NCBI GenBank assembly: GCA_004560375.1
Contig: SFVC01000018.1
Span: 4,186 to 68,185, forward strand
Length of the DNA: 64,000 nucleotides
Source of the DNA: a bacterium
GTDB lineage: Bacteria > Bacillota > Clostridia > Oscillospirales > Oscillospiraceae
Direction of reading: 5' to 3'
How positions within the stretch are numbered: the first letter of the stretch is position 1; every line of letters starts with the position of its first letter. The notes beneath the pieces are model-generated. The model saw only the letters and a list, made by a program, of their open reading frames with translations, did not search any database and was not told the origin of the DNA. Shown in pieces: positions 8,584 through 16,658 of this stretch. The translations under genes and the position numbers were made by a program.

Positions 8584-8638
8584 AGTTTAGCAGGCCAATG
8601 TAAAATCCGTCATCAAGGTCATGTAAAATCTATGTAAA
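8584..8638 (-). promoter_or_regulatory. Pho box and promoter of the phosphate operon
   Basis: On the minus strand three TTTACA repeats occur (complements of 8633-8638, 8622-8627 and 8599-8604) at steps of 11 and 23 bp, in phase with the 11-bp periodicity of PhoB/PhoP boxes. The last repeat ends 9 bp before an extended -10, TGCTAAACT, and replaces the -35. This is the classic arrangement of a PhoP/PhoB-activated promoter. The 340-bp gap to the next gene also holds a ten-G run at 8763-8772. Confidence 0.8.
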
Positions 8639-8807
8639 GTCGGCGGTCACTGTAGTCATTCACCGGTCAACCGGCTTTCATGCGGGGAAACCGACAATTC
8701 TGATTGGAAATTTTGTCCCGGCCGCCAAGAGCATACCTGCGGGTAAGGCCGTCTGGAGCGCTGGGGGGGGGGATCCGGGCGGCGGTGAGCCGTGCCGGGG
8801 GAAAAGA

Positions 8808-8848
8808 GTGACATTGTCACGGAAGGGCCCGGGGACTTTGGCTATCAT
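8808..8848 (+). promoter_or_regulatory. Crp/Fnr-type operator and class II promoter
   Basis: A perfect palindrome GTGACATTGTCAC spans 8808-8820. The -10 is TATCAT at 8843-8848, with no -35 match at 8820-8825. With a start near 8855 the palindrome is centred at about -41, the position of a class II Crp/Fnr activator. A Crp/Fnr gene lies just beyond the operon. Confidence 0.7.
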
Positions 8849-8888
8849 AAGACCATCCAAATCAAACGAAAGAGAAGGAGAAACCAGT

Positions 8889-9209
8889 ATGGGATTCTTT
8901 GATTTTCTGAGAGGGCCGGACATCAACCAGGGCGTGGCCGAATGGGGGGCCACCCCCGGCGGGGTGCTGTTGGACGTACGCACCCCCCAGGAGTACCGGG
9001 AGGGCCACATCCCCAACAGCGTCAATCTGCCCCTGGAGACCTTGGGCGGGGGTTCGTCCGTCCCCGCGGGGAAGGACGCGCCCCTGTTTGTCTACTGCTA
9101 CAGCGGCGCCCGGAGCCGTCAGGCGGTGGGGCTGCTGGGGCGGATGGGCTATGCCAACGCGAAAAATATCGGCGGCATCGCCGCCTACAAGGGAAAGGTG
9201 GAACGCTGA
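8889..9209 (+). CDS. Single-domain rhodanese-like protein
   Basis: This 106-aa cytoplasmic sulfurtransferase domain has LLDVRTPQEYREGHIPNS and the active-site loop with catalytic Cys in YCYSGARS. The ATG follows AGAAGGAG. It stops 1 nt before the CoA-disulfide reductase gene, so the two are co-transcribed. It probably carries or transfers sulfane sulfur; the partner reductase can reduce persulfides. Confidence 0.92.
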   Translation: MGFFDFLRGPDINQGVAEWGATPGGVLLDVRTPQEYREGHIPNSVNLPLETLGGGSSVPAGKDAPLFVYCYSGARSRQAVGLLGRMGYANAKNIGGIAAYKGKVER

Positions 9210-9210
9210 C

Positions 9211-10902
9211 ATGAAGGTTGTGATCATCGGCGGTGTGGCGGGAGGCGCCACGGCGGCGGCAAGGCTGCGCCGGCTGGACGAAGGGGCGGAGATCGTGGTG
9301 TTCGAGCGGTCTGGCTACATCTCCTATGCCAACTGCGGCCTGCCCTACTATATCGGCGGCGCCATTGAGGATCCCGAGGAGCTGACCCTCCAGACCCCGG
9401 AGAGCTTCTACGCCCGCTTCCGGGTGGATATGAAGGTGCGCCATGAGGTGACGGCCATCCACCCGGAGCGCAAGACGGTGTCCGTCAAAAACCTGGAGAC
9501 CGGGGCGGAGTTTGAGGAGTCCTACGACAAGCTGATCCTCTCCCCCGGGGCCAAGCCCACCCGGCCCCCCATCCCCGGCATCGATCTGGAGCAAATCTTC
9601 ACCCTGCGGACGGTGGAGGACACCTTCCGCCTCAAGGAGTATCTCAACGCCAACCGGCCCAAATCCGCGGTGCTGGTGGGCGGGGGCTTCATCGGCCTGG
9701 AGCTGGCGGAGAACCTGCGGGAGCTGGGGCTGGAGGTCACCATTGTGGAGCAGCTCAACCAGCTGATGAGCCCCTTCGACCCGGACATGGCGGCCTTCCT
9801 CCACAACGAGGCCCGGGGACACGGGATCAAGCTGGCTCTGGGCCGGGCCGTGGCGGGCTTTGAGGCGCGGGAGGGCGGCGTGGACGTGCTGCTGAAGGAC
9901 GGCTCGTCCCTCCACGCCGACCTGGTGGCTCTGGCCATCGGCGTCACCCCGGACACCACCCTGGCCAAGGAGGCGGGGCTGGAGCTGGGCCTGCGGGGCA
10001 GCATCGTAGTCAACGACCGGATGGAGACCTCCCTGCCGGACATCTACGCCGTGGGGGACGCGGTGCAGGTGAAGCACACAGTCACCGGACAGGACACGCT
10101 CATCGCCCTGGCGGGCCCCGCCAACAAGCAGGGCCGGATCGCGGCGGATAACATCTGCGGCGGGGACAGCCGGTATTCCGGCAGCCAGGGCAGTTCGGTG
10201 ATCAAGGTGTTCGACATGACCGGGGCGGCCACCGGCCTCAACGAGACCGCCGCCAAAGGGGCGGGGCTGGATGTGGACACGGTGGTGCTCTCCCCCATGA
10301 GCCACGCGGGATATTACCCCGGCGGCCAGGTGATGACCATGAAGGTTGTCTTTGAACAGGGCACCTACCGCCTGCTGGGGGCCCAGATCGTGGGCTACGA
10401 GGGGGTGGACAAGCGGATCGACGTGTTGGCCACCGCCCTGCGGGCCGGGCTGACCGCCCTCCAGCTCAAGGATCTGGATCTGGCCTACGCGCCGCCCTAC
10501 TCCTCCGCCAAGGATCCGGTGAACATGGCGGGCTTCCTGGTGGAGAATCTGGCCCGGGGGGTTGTCAAGCAGTTCCACCTGGAGGAGCTGGCCGCCCTGC
10601 CCCGGGACGGCAGCGTGACCCTGCTGGACGTGCGAACCCCGGAGGAGTGCGCCCAGGGCCGGGTGGAGGGCTTCCGGGAGATCCCGGTGGACGAGCTGCG
10701 GGAGCGGCTGGGCGAACTGGATCAGGGCAAGCCGGTGTATGTGATCTGTCAGAGCGGCCTGCGAAGCTATATCGCCTGCCGTATCCTGGCGGCCCACGGC
10801 TTTGAATGCTACAACTTTTCCGGCGGCTTCCGGTTCTACGACGCGGTGACAAATGACCGCCGCCTCATCCGGTCGGCCACGGCCTGCGGAATGGATCAAT
10901 GA
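9211..10902 (+). CDS. CoA-disulfide reductase with C-terminal rhodanese domain
   Basis: This 563-aa FAD/NAD(P)H-dependent reductase is of the CoADR-Rhd (Npsr-like) type. It has the N-terminal GGVAGGATAAARL dinucleotide motif, the single redox Cys in NCGLPYYIGG, a second nucleotide motif (VGGGFIGLELAE) and AVGDAVQV for FAD. A C-terminal rhodanese domain (about 465-560) has Cys in CQSGLRSY. The family reduces CoA-disulfide, CoA-persulfide or polysulfide. The start ATG is 1 nt after the rhodanese stop. A Crp/Fnr regulator lies convergent on the other strand. Confidence 0.93.
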   Translation: MKVVIIGGVAGGATAAARLRRLDEGAEIVVFERSGYISYANCGLPYYIGGAIEDPEELTLQTPESFYARFRVDMKVRHEVTAIHPERKTVSVKNLETGAEFEESYDKLILSPGAKPTRPPIPGIDLEQIFTLRTVEDTFRLKEYLNANRPKSAVLVGGGFIGLELAENLRELGLEVTIVEQLNQLMSPFDPDMAAFLHNEARGHGIKLALGRAVAGFEAREGGVDVLLKDGSSLHADLVALAIGVTPDTTLAKEAGLELGLRGSIVVNDRMETSLPDIYAVGDAVQVKHTVTGQDTLIALAGPANKQGRIAADNICGGDSRYSGSQGSSVIKVFDMTGAATGLNETAAKGAGLDVDTVVLSPMSHAGYYPGGQVMTMKVVFEQGTYRLLGAQIVGYEGVDKRIDVLATALRAGLTALQLKDLDLAYAPPYSSAKDPVNMAGFLVENLARGVVKQFHLEELAALPRDGSVTLLDVRTPEECAQGRVEGFREIPVDELRERLGELDQGKPVYVICQSGLRSYIACRILAAHGFECYNFSGGFRFYDAVTNDRRLIRSATACGMDQ

Positions 10903-10903
10903 A

Positions 10904-10947
10904 CAAAGCCCCTCCCCGCTTCCCATGGGAAGCGGGGAGGGGCTTTG
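10904..10947. terminator. Bidirectional terminator
   Basis: A 21-bp near-perfect palindrome (CAAAGCCCCTCCCCGCTTCC and its complement) lies between two convergent genes. Confidence 0.75.
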
Positions 10948-10948
10948 C

Positions 10949-11614
10949 TTACGCACGGCCCAGGGCCTTCAGTTTTTTGGGATCCAGCAGCTCCACCGTC
11001 CCCCGGGACAGCTTGACCATCCCCTCCCCTTGGAGGTAGCGCAGCATCCGGGTCACCACCTCCCGGTGGGTGCCCAGGTGGTTTGCGATGGTCTCATGGG
11101 TGATGGCCAGCCGGGGGCCGCCCTCAATGGCGGACTCCTCCAGCAGAAAGGCGGCCACCCGCCGATCCATGCTTTTCCACATGACCTGCTCCAGCAGCCA
11201 CATGACCTCGGAGAACCGGGCGGCCATGATCTCGTTGGTGTAGTTGGACAGGGGGGCGGACTCCGCCATGATCTGCTGATAGACCTCCGTGGGGATGACC
11301 CGCAGATCCGTGTCCTGCTCCGCCTGTATGGTGACGTCAAATTGGACGCTGCGGAGCATACAGGAGGCGGAAAACAGACAGATATCCCGGTCAAACAGCC
11401 GGTAGATGGTGATCTCCCGGCCCCCGTCCGACAGGATATAGGCCCGGAGCCGGCCGGACTCCACCAGCAGCAGCCCCGCGCAGTCCGCGCTGCCGTTGTG
11501 GATCACCGTGCCCGCCCGGATCCGGCGGGGGATCAGGCTGTCCAGAATGCGGCCCTGCTGGGCCTGTGTCAGCTGATCCCAGATGGGGAACCAGTCCCGT
11601 ACGTCCATATTCAC
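10949..11614 (-). CDS. Crp/Fnr-family transcriptional regulator
   Basis: This 221-aa regulator has an N-terminal cyclic-nucleotide-like beta-roll (about 15-125), a dimer helix, and a C-terminal HTH (about 165-215) with IANHLGTHREVVTRML as helix-turn-helix. The N-terminal cysteine cluster of true FNR is missing; two Cys lie in ICLFSASCML, a pattern common in clostridial members. The start is GTG at 11614, 9 nt after AGGGAGG. The palindrome upstream of the neighbouring rhodanese operon is its likely target. The effector is unknown; a redox or sulfur signal is an inference. Confidence 0.88.
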   Translation of the reverse strand: MNMDVRDWFPIWDQLTQAQQGRILDSLIPRRIRAGTVIHNGSADCAGLLLVESGRLRAYILSDGGREITIYRLFDRDICLFSASCMLRSVQFDVTIQAEQDTDLRVIPTEVYQQIMAESAPLSNYTNEIMAARFSEVMWLLEQVMWKSMDRRVAAFLLEESAIEGGPRLAITHETIANHLGTHREVVTRMLRYLQGEGMVKLSRGTVELLDPKKLKALGRA

Positions 11615-11842
11615 CGGCCGCCGCCTCCCTGTTCCCGGAGCTCATGGCCCCGTCCGCTTGTTCCGCTCAGTAACAGCATACCCTTTTGCAGGCGAAAAGT
11701 CAAGCCGCGGGGCGGAGTGCCTGAGATCATCCTGCCCACCGGCAGCTTCTTCGTCAACGCCTTCAGCGGCGACGGCAAGCCGAATCTGTGAGTTCCGGGC
11801 CGCCGTCTTGGGCATACTACGGGGGAAAAGGAGCGTGATTGT

Positions 11843-12277
11843 ATGATTGAGCCGGACACCATAAAGCTGCTGCGGGAGTGCGACGCGGGGATCAAGATGG
11901 GGGTGGCCTCCATCGACGACGTGCTGGAATACGCCCGCTCGGATAAGCTGCGGCGGCGGCTGGCCGACTGCAGATCGGAGCACGAAAAGCTCCAGCGGGA
12001 GACGGAGCGGCTGCTGGGGGAGTACCATGACGACGGGAAGAACCCCAATCCCGTGGCGAAGGGAATGTCGTGGATCAAAACCAACGCCAAGCTGGCCATG
12101 GACAATTCCGACGCCACCATCGCGGAGCTCATGACGGACGGCTGCAACATGGGCGTGAAATCCCTGAACCGGTATCTGAACCAGTACCAGGCCGCCGACG
12201 AGGTGTCCAAGGATATCACGAAGCGGCTGATCCACCTGGAGGAGGATCTCACGGAGGATATCCGCTCGTTCCTGTAA
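11843..12277 (+). CDS. Small helical protein, possibly ferritin-like (DUF2383-type)
   Basis: The product (144 aa) is soluble and almost entirely helical and charged. It has no Cys-rich or membrane motif and no recognised catalytic residues. The pattern of long amphipathic helices resembles DUF2383/ferritin-like bundles found near stress genes, but I cannot confirm this. AAAAGGAGCGTGATTGT precedes the ATG. It is monocistronic, with a hairpin 24 nt downstream. Confidence 0.75.
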   Translation: MIEPDTIKLLRECDAGIKMGVASIDDVLEYARSDKLRRRLADCRSEHEKLQRETERLLGEYHDDGKNPNPVAKGMSWIKTNAKLAMDNSDATIAELMTDGCNMGVKSLNRYLNQYQAADEVSKDITKRLIHLEEDLTEDIRSFL

Positions 12278-12300
12278 CCGCCGCCGGCCCATAGACAGGA

Positions 12301-12348
12301 CAAGCCCCTTCCCGCCAATTCAGCCCGAATTGGCAGGAAGGGGCCTTG
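12301..12348. terminator. Bidirectional terminator-like hairpin
   Basis: An 18-bp stem with single mismatches (CCCCTTCC/GGAAGGGG and GCCAATT/AATTGGC) lies between convergent genes. The T tract is weak on both sides. Confidence 0.55.
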
Positions 12349-12384
12349 CTGCGCCGGAGAGGCCCTCCCGGCCGCTCCGGGTCG

Positions 12385-12711
12385 TCAGCCTCCCGCAGTC
12401 TCCTTGTACCGCTCCCCCCAGATCTGCAGGGCGTCCAGCACGGGCTTCAGGCTGAGCCCCAGCTCCGTCAGGGTGTACTCCACCCTGGGGGGTACCTCCG
12501 GGTACACCGTCCGGGTCAGCAGCCCGCTGTCCTCCATCTGCCGGAGCTGGGCGGTGAGCACCTTCTGGCTCACACCGCCGATGGACTTTTTCAGCTCCCC
12601 GAACCGCTTGGTGCCCGTCAGCAGATCCCGGAGTATGAGCACCTTCCACTTGTCGCTGATGAGGGTCAGCGTGGTCTCCACCGGGCAGGCGGGCAGGGTC
12701 TTTGTCTCCAT
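12385..12711 (-). CDS. HxlR-family winged-helix regulator
   Basis: This 108-aa MarR-like regulator carries the HxlR signature: CPVETTLTLISDKWKVLIL, then RFGELKKSIGGVSQKVLT and VEYTLTELG. The first Cys of CPVE is typical and often redox-active. The start at 12711 was chosen because AAAGGAGG lies 8 nt upstream and because the predicted promoter would start transcription inside longer versions. It is divergent from the macrodomain/SirTM operon and may control it. Confidence 0.9.
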   Translation of the reverse strand: METKTLPACPVETTLTLISDKWKVLILRDLLTGTKRFGELKKSIGGVSQKVLTAQLRQMEDSGLLTRTVYPEVPPRVEYTLTELGLSLKPVLDALQIWGERYKETAGG

Positions 12712-12733
12712 GGCGGCAGCCTCCTTTTGTTCC

Positions 12734-12762
12734 ATTGTACCCCATCTTTCCGCCCAGGTCAA
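12734..12762 (-). promoter_or_regulatory. Promoter of the hxlR-type gene
   Basis: On the minus strand TTGACC and TACAAT are separated by 17 bp, just upstream of the chosen start. Confidence 0.75.
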
Positions 12763-12817
12763 GGCAGGCGGGGCCGACGGTTACCGTCCGGTGCCTATGC
12801 CACAACCTTGTGCGTAC

Positions 12818-12846
12818 TTTACAGCGCGCCAAGGCTTTGCTATCAT
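12818..12846 (+). promoter_or_regulatory. Promoter of the macrodomain-SirTM operon
   Basis: TTTACA (12818-12823) and TATCAT (12841-12846) are separated by 17 bp, 27 bp before the macrodomain start. Confidence 0.75.
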
Positions 12847-12873
12847 AGAGGCTGTGAAAGGGGGGTGGCCTTG

Positions 12874-13687
12874 ATGGAGCGCATCGAACGGATCCGGCGG
12901 CTCAACGCCATGCTGCTGGCGGAGCTGCCCCAGTACCGGGCCCGGGCCCGGGACGTTCCACCGGACGGGGCCAGCCAGCGCCGGCTGCTGCGCAGCCTGA
13001 TGAACGTCCGGCCCCCTATGCCGCTGGGCCGGGAGTTTCTCGCCGCCCAGGACGAACTGCTGTCCGCCGAGCGGGAGGAACGGGGGGGGGGTGGACGGGG
13101 CGGCCCTGCCCGCCGCCGGCCCCCGTCCCCAGCTCTCCCTCTGGAGGGGGGATATCACCCGGCTGAGGGCGGACGCCATCGTCAACGCCGCCAACTCCGC
13201 TCTGCTGGGCTGCTTCCACCCCTGCCACGGATGCATCGACAACGCCATCCACTCGGCGGCGGGCCTCCAGCTCCGGGAGGCATGCCGCGGGATCATGGAG
13301 GCCCAGGGCTGCCCGGAGCCCGCCGGGGGGGCCAAGCTGACCCCGGGGTACAACCTCCCCGCCCGGTACGTGCTCCACACGGTGGGCCCCATCGTCCGAG
13401 GCCCGGTAACCCGCCGGGATCGGGAGGAGCTGGCCTCCTGCTACCGCGCCTGCCTGGAGCTGGCGGGGTCGCACGGGCTGGAGAGCGTGGCCTTCTGCTG
13501 TATCTCCACCGGAGAGTTCCACTTCCCCAACCAGGAGGCCGCGGAGATCGCCGTGGAGACGGTGACACAGTTCCTCGGTTGGAAAACATCCATCAGGAAG
13601 GTGATCTTCAATGTGTACAAGGAGCTTGACGAGGGAATCTACCGCCGCCTGCTGGCCCCGGACGGAGGAGCTGCGGGAGGCGCTTGA
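12874..13687 (+). pseudogene. Protein-ADP-ribose hydrolase (macrodomain), frameshifted in a G10 tract
   Basis: The gene encodes a zinc-type macrodomain ADP-ribose hydrolase in two frames. From ATG 12874 the first 70 residues carry the family N-terminus (MNVRPPMPLGREFLAAQDEL). The frame changes in a run of ten Gs at 13082-13091 and continues as LWRGDITRLRADAIVNAANS, GCFHPCHGCIDNAIH and CCISTGEFHFPN to 13687. Removing one G would give a continuous protein of about 270 aa, the normal size. Either it is a phase-variable or broken gene, or the sequence has an error in the homopolymer. It overlaps the SirTM gene by 77 nt, so the pair forms one operon. Confidence 0.85.
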
Positions 13688-14480
13688 GGGGGCCGACGCC
13701 GTGGTGATCGGCGCGGGGGCGGGCCTGTCCGCCTCGGCGGGGCTCACCTACGACGGGGCGCGGTTTGAGCGGCAGTTCGGCGACTTTCAGAAAAAATACG
13801 GCATCCAGGATATGTACTCCGGGGGCTTTTACCCCTTTGAGACGCTGGAGGAATACTGGGCGTGGTGGAGCCGCCACATCATGGTGAACCGCTATGAGCG
13901 GGCCCCCAGGCCGGTCTACGAGGATCTGCTGGAGCTGGCGGCGGACAGGGACTATTTTGTGCTCACCACCAACGTGGATCACCAATTCCAGCTGGCGGGC
14001 TTTGACAAAAAGCGGTTGTTCTACACCCAGGGGGACTACGGCCTGTGGCAGTGCTCCCGGCCCTGCCATGCCCGCACCTACGACAACGAGGAGAGGGTGC
14101 GCCGTATGGTGGCGGAGCAGCGGGACATGAGGATCCCGTCGGCGCTGATCCCCCGCTGCCCCGTCTGCGGCAGGCCCATGACCATGAATCTGCGCTCGGA
14201 CAACACCTTCGTGGAGGACGAGGGCTGGCATCAGGCCCGGGAGCGGTATCAGGACTTCCTCCGGCGGCAGGAGGGGCGGCGGGTGGTGTTCCTGGAGCTG
14301 GGGGTGGGCTACAACACCCCGGGCATCATCAAATATCCCTTCTGGAGGCTGACGGCCCAAAACCCCAGGGCGGTGTACGCCTGCGTCAACCAGGGGCAGG
14401 CCGCCGTCCCCCGGGAGCTGCGGGAGCGCTCCCTGTGCATTGACGGGGACATCGGGTCAGTGCTGGCCGGACTGAAGTGA
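13611..14480 (+). CDS. SirTM-type (class M) sirtuin
   Basis: This 289-aa Sir2-fold protein is of the macrodomain-linked class. It has NAD-binding GAGAGLSASAGL near residue 40, the class motif TTNVDHQF and a Cys pair CPVCGR. In staphylococci and streptococci such SirTM enzymes are ADP-ribosyltransferases that modify lipoylated GcvH-L, and the linked macrodomain removes the mark. Here the macrodomain is adjacent, but no GcvH-L or lipoate ligase is in the window, so the target is open. The ATG at 13611 follows GGAAGGTGAT and gives a normal-length N-terminus within the overlap. Confidence 0.88.
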   Translation: MCTRSLTRESTAACWPRTEELREALEGADAVVIGAGAGLSASAGLTYDGARFERQFGDFQKKYGIQDMYSGGFYPFETLEEYWAWWSRHIMVNRYERAPRPVYEDLLELAADRDYFVLTTNVDHQFQLAGFDKKRLFYTQGDYGLWQCSRPCHARTYDNEERVRRMVAEQRDMRIPSALIPRCPVCGRPMTMNLRSDNTFVEDEGWHQARERYQDFLRRQEGRRVVFLELGVGYNTPGIIKYPFWRLTAQNPRAVYACVNQGQAAVPRELRERSLCIDGDIGSVLAGLK

Positions 14481-14485
14481 CAACA

Positions 14486-14521
14486 ACGCCCTGGACAAGG
14501 CCGTGGCCTTGCCCAGGGCGT
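14486..14521. terminator. Bidirectional terminator-like hairpin
   Basis: A stem of 9 + 7 bp with one bulge (ACGCCCTGG and CAAGGCC with their complements) lies between the convergent SirTM and rhaD genes. No strong T tract is seen. Confidence 0.55.
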
Positions 14522-14546
14522 CTGTTCGTTGGTAAGGGAGAAGGGG

Positions 14547-15359
14547 TTAATCCAGCCAGCCCTCCCGGGGGCGGACGCCGAACTTGTCCGCCAGCAGGCG
14601 CAGCTGCTCATCGGTGATGGTGTTCAGCCGGGGCAGGTGGGCGATCTTCAGGTAGATCTCCGCCGCCTTCTCCGCCGTCTCGATGAGGCCGAAGGCCTCG
14701 TCCAAATCCCGGCCCACGCCGTAGATGCCGTGCTGGGCCCACACCACCAGCCGGGCGGTTTTCATCTGCTCCGCCGTGGCCTGGCCGATCTCGTTGGTGC
14801 CGCACAGCATCCAGGGCAGTACGTTCACCCCCTCCGGGAACACGGCCACGCACTCGCTGCACATCTGCCATAGAGTGCGGGTGAAGGCGCGGCTGTCCAG
14901 GTCGTGGACGTAGGTCATGGCCAGCAGATGGTTGGGGTGGCAGTGCATCACCACCCGGTGGGCGGGATCCACGCCCAGCCGGGCGGCGTGGCTCATCATG
15001 TGGGCGGGAAACTCGCTGGTGACGCTGCCGCCATTGGAAAATCCCCAGAGGAGCCGGGCGGTTCTGCCCCCGTCCAGCAGATGTACCAGCCCCAAGCTGT
15101 CCGCCGGGTCGTACTGTACCTTCCTGAAATATTTGCCTGTGCCGGTGACCAGGATATAGGCCCCGTCCAGCGCCGGAGCCTCAAAGCCGGTGGGGATGTC
15201 CCGGATGGGCCTGTTGGGATCCACATAGTCCGCCACCTGATCCTCGTCCAGCAGGACGCTGACGTTGCCGCCGTTGCGCTCGTCCCAGCCGTGGGCGTAC
15301 ATGGTGGAGATGGTGCGGATCAGCTCCGTCAGGAAGGGGGCGTTGGTGATGTCGTTCAT
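14547..15359 (-). CDS. rhaD: Rhamnulose-1-phosphate aldolase
   Basis: This 270-aa class II aldolase cleaves L-rhamnulose 1-phosphate to dihydroxyacetone phosphate and L-lactaldehyde. Zinc ligands are visible in VMHCHPNHLLAM and the later AQHGIYGVG; GNVSVLL and VTGTGKYFR match the phosphate-binding strands. Its length equals the E. coli enzyme family. No other rhamnose genes are nearby. It lies 29 nt downstream of a nucleoside phosphorylase, which suggests an operon that also salvages sugar phosphates from nucleosides; that link is an inference. Confidence 0.92.
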   Translation of the reverse strand: MNDITNAPFLTELIRTISTMYAHGWDERNGGNVSVLLDEDQVADYVDPNRPIRDIPTGFEAPALDGAYILVTGTGKYFRKVQYDPADSLGLVHLLDGGRTARLLWGFSNGGSVTSEFPAHMMSHAARLGVDPAHRVVMHCHPNHLLAMTYVHDLDSRAFTRTLWQMCSECVAVFPEGVNVLPWMLCGTNEIGQATAEQMKTARLVVWAQHGIYGVGRDLDEAFGLIETAEKAAEIYLKIAHLPRLNTITDEQLRLLADKFGVRPREGWLD

Positions 15360-15388
15360 GTTCCTCGTCCTTTCGCCGGCCGGTGCTG

Positions 15389-16162
15389 TCAGCTGCGTTT
15401 CTCCCGATCCCGGGCAATGAGCAGCTTGACTGCCTCAATTCCCACCCGGATGGCGGAGTCCGTGTCCTCGTCCCGGGTCTGATCCAGGCCGGCGGCGTTG
15501 CGCTCCTGGTTCCAGATCACGTGGAAGGCGGAGCCGCACCGCACCCCCCGGTGGGCGGCCACGGTGAACAGCGCCGCGCTCTCCATCTCGGAGGCCAGCA
15601 CGCCCAGGCGCTTCCACGCCTCCCATTTGTTTTGCAGCTCGTAGGACACCGGCATCACCTGGGGGGAGTGCTGCCCGTAGAAGGAGTCCTTGCACTGCAC
15701 CACCCCGGCGTGCCACCGGCGGCCGGAGGCCTTCGCCGCGTCCACCAGGGCGGTGAGCACCTCGTAGTCCGCCACGGCGGGGAACTCGATGGGGGCGTAC
15801 TCCCGGCTGGCCCCTTCCATGCGGACGGCCCCGGTGGCAACCACGATGTCGCCGCTGGTGACCTCCAGCTTGATGCCGCCGCAGGTGCCCACCCGGATAA
15901 AGGTATCCGCTCCAATGTTGGCCAGCTCCTCCATGGCGATGGCGGCAGAGGGCCCGCCGATGCCGGTGGAGGTGACGCTCACCGTTTCGCCCAGGAGGGT
16001 GCCGGTATAGGTGACGTACTCCCGGTTGGTGGTGACGTGGGCGGGGTTGTCGAAGTATTGGGCGATCTTCTCGCACCGCCCCGGATCCCCGGGCAGCAGG
16101 CAGTACCGCCCCACGTCCCCGGCCTTGCAGTTGATGTGAAATTGACGCTCCGACGCGATCAT
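15389..16162 (-). CDS. Nucleoside phosphorylase, uridine phosphorylase type
   Basis: This 257-aa PNP/UDP-family enzyme cleaves a nucleoside with phosphate to a base and ribose 1-phosphate. Visible motifs are LLPGDPGRCEKIA, TSTGIGGPS, RVGTCGGI and EMESAALF, the last holding the ribose-binding Glu-Met-Glu. Its best fit is uridine phosphorylase; exact base preference cannot be told. AAGAGGTG lies before the ATG. It is first in an operon with rhaD. Confidence 0.9.
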   Translation of the reverse strand: MIASERQFHINCKAGDVGRYCLLPGDPGRCEKIAQYFDNPAHVTTNREYVTYTGTLLGETVSVTSTGIGGPSAAIAMEELANIGADTFIRVGTCGGIKLEVTSGDIVVATGAVRMEGASREYAPIEFPAVADYEVLTALVDAAKASGRRWHAGVVQCKDSFYGQHSPQVMPVSYELQNKWEAWKRLGVLASEMESAALFTVAAHRGVRCGSAFHVIWNQERNAAGLDQTRDEDTDSAIRVGIEAVKLLIARDREKRS

Positions 16163-16192
16163 GGCCGCACCTCTTTTCCTTAAACTACCTCC

Positions 16193-16221
16193 ATGATAGC
16201 ATAGTTTTCCCGGAAAGGCAA
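16193..16221 (-). promoter_or_regulatory. Promoter of the phosphorylase-rhaD operon
   Basis: On the minus strand TTGCCT and TATCAT are separated by 17 bp, and TGC precedes the -10. Confidence 0.75.
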
Positions 16222-16238
16222 GGCGAACGCGTCCGGAC

Positions 16239-16646
16239 TCAGCCCGCCTCGTCCGGATCCGGCAGATGATCGCTGGTGAGGAGGGTCAGGCCCGCCGTCC
16301 CGTCCCGGGCGGTGACGTACCACCGCTCCCCCTCAGGCGGGGCCTTCGGGATGGTGAGCTGGGCCAGCGCCCCTTCCGCCACATCGCCCACGGCCTTGTC
16401 GTACACATATACCGTCACCGGGTACTCCCCCGCCTCGAAGCCGAAGGATTCCCCCCGCTTCAGGGGGGAGCTGTCGGCGTTCCGGGTTCCCCCGCTCTGA
16501 TCCTGGAACGCCACCACCACCTCCACGATCACCGCGTCCGACTGGTTGACGAACACCAGGTCGGCCTCAAGGCCGCCGCCTTGGCTACAGCCGGCCAGGA
16601 CGGCCAGCCACAGGGCCGCCAGCCCCGCCGCCGCTGCTTTTTTCAT
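16239..16646 (-). CDS. Hypothetical lipoprotein
   Basis: This 135-aa secreted protein begins MKKAAAAG, has a hydrophobic stretch and the lipobox LAGC, so it is probably cleaved and lipidated at Cys19. The mature part looks like a small beta-rich domain. No family is recognised. AGGAGGAATTAGCG precedes the ATG. It starts 12 nt after the stop of another lipoprotein gene, so the two are probably co-transcribed and may act together at the cell surface. Confidence 0.82.
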   Translation of the reverse strand: MKKAAAAGLAALWLAVLAGCSQGGGLEADLVFVNQSDAVIVEVVVAFQDQSGGTRNADSSPLKRGESFGFEAGEYPVTVYVYDKAVGDVAEGALAQLTIPKAPPEGERWYVTARDGTAGLTLLTSDHLPDPDEAG

Positions 16647-16658
16647 CGCTAATTCCTC

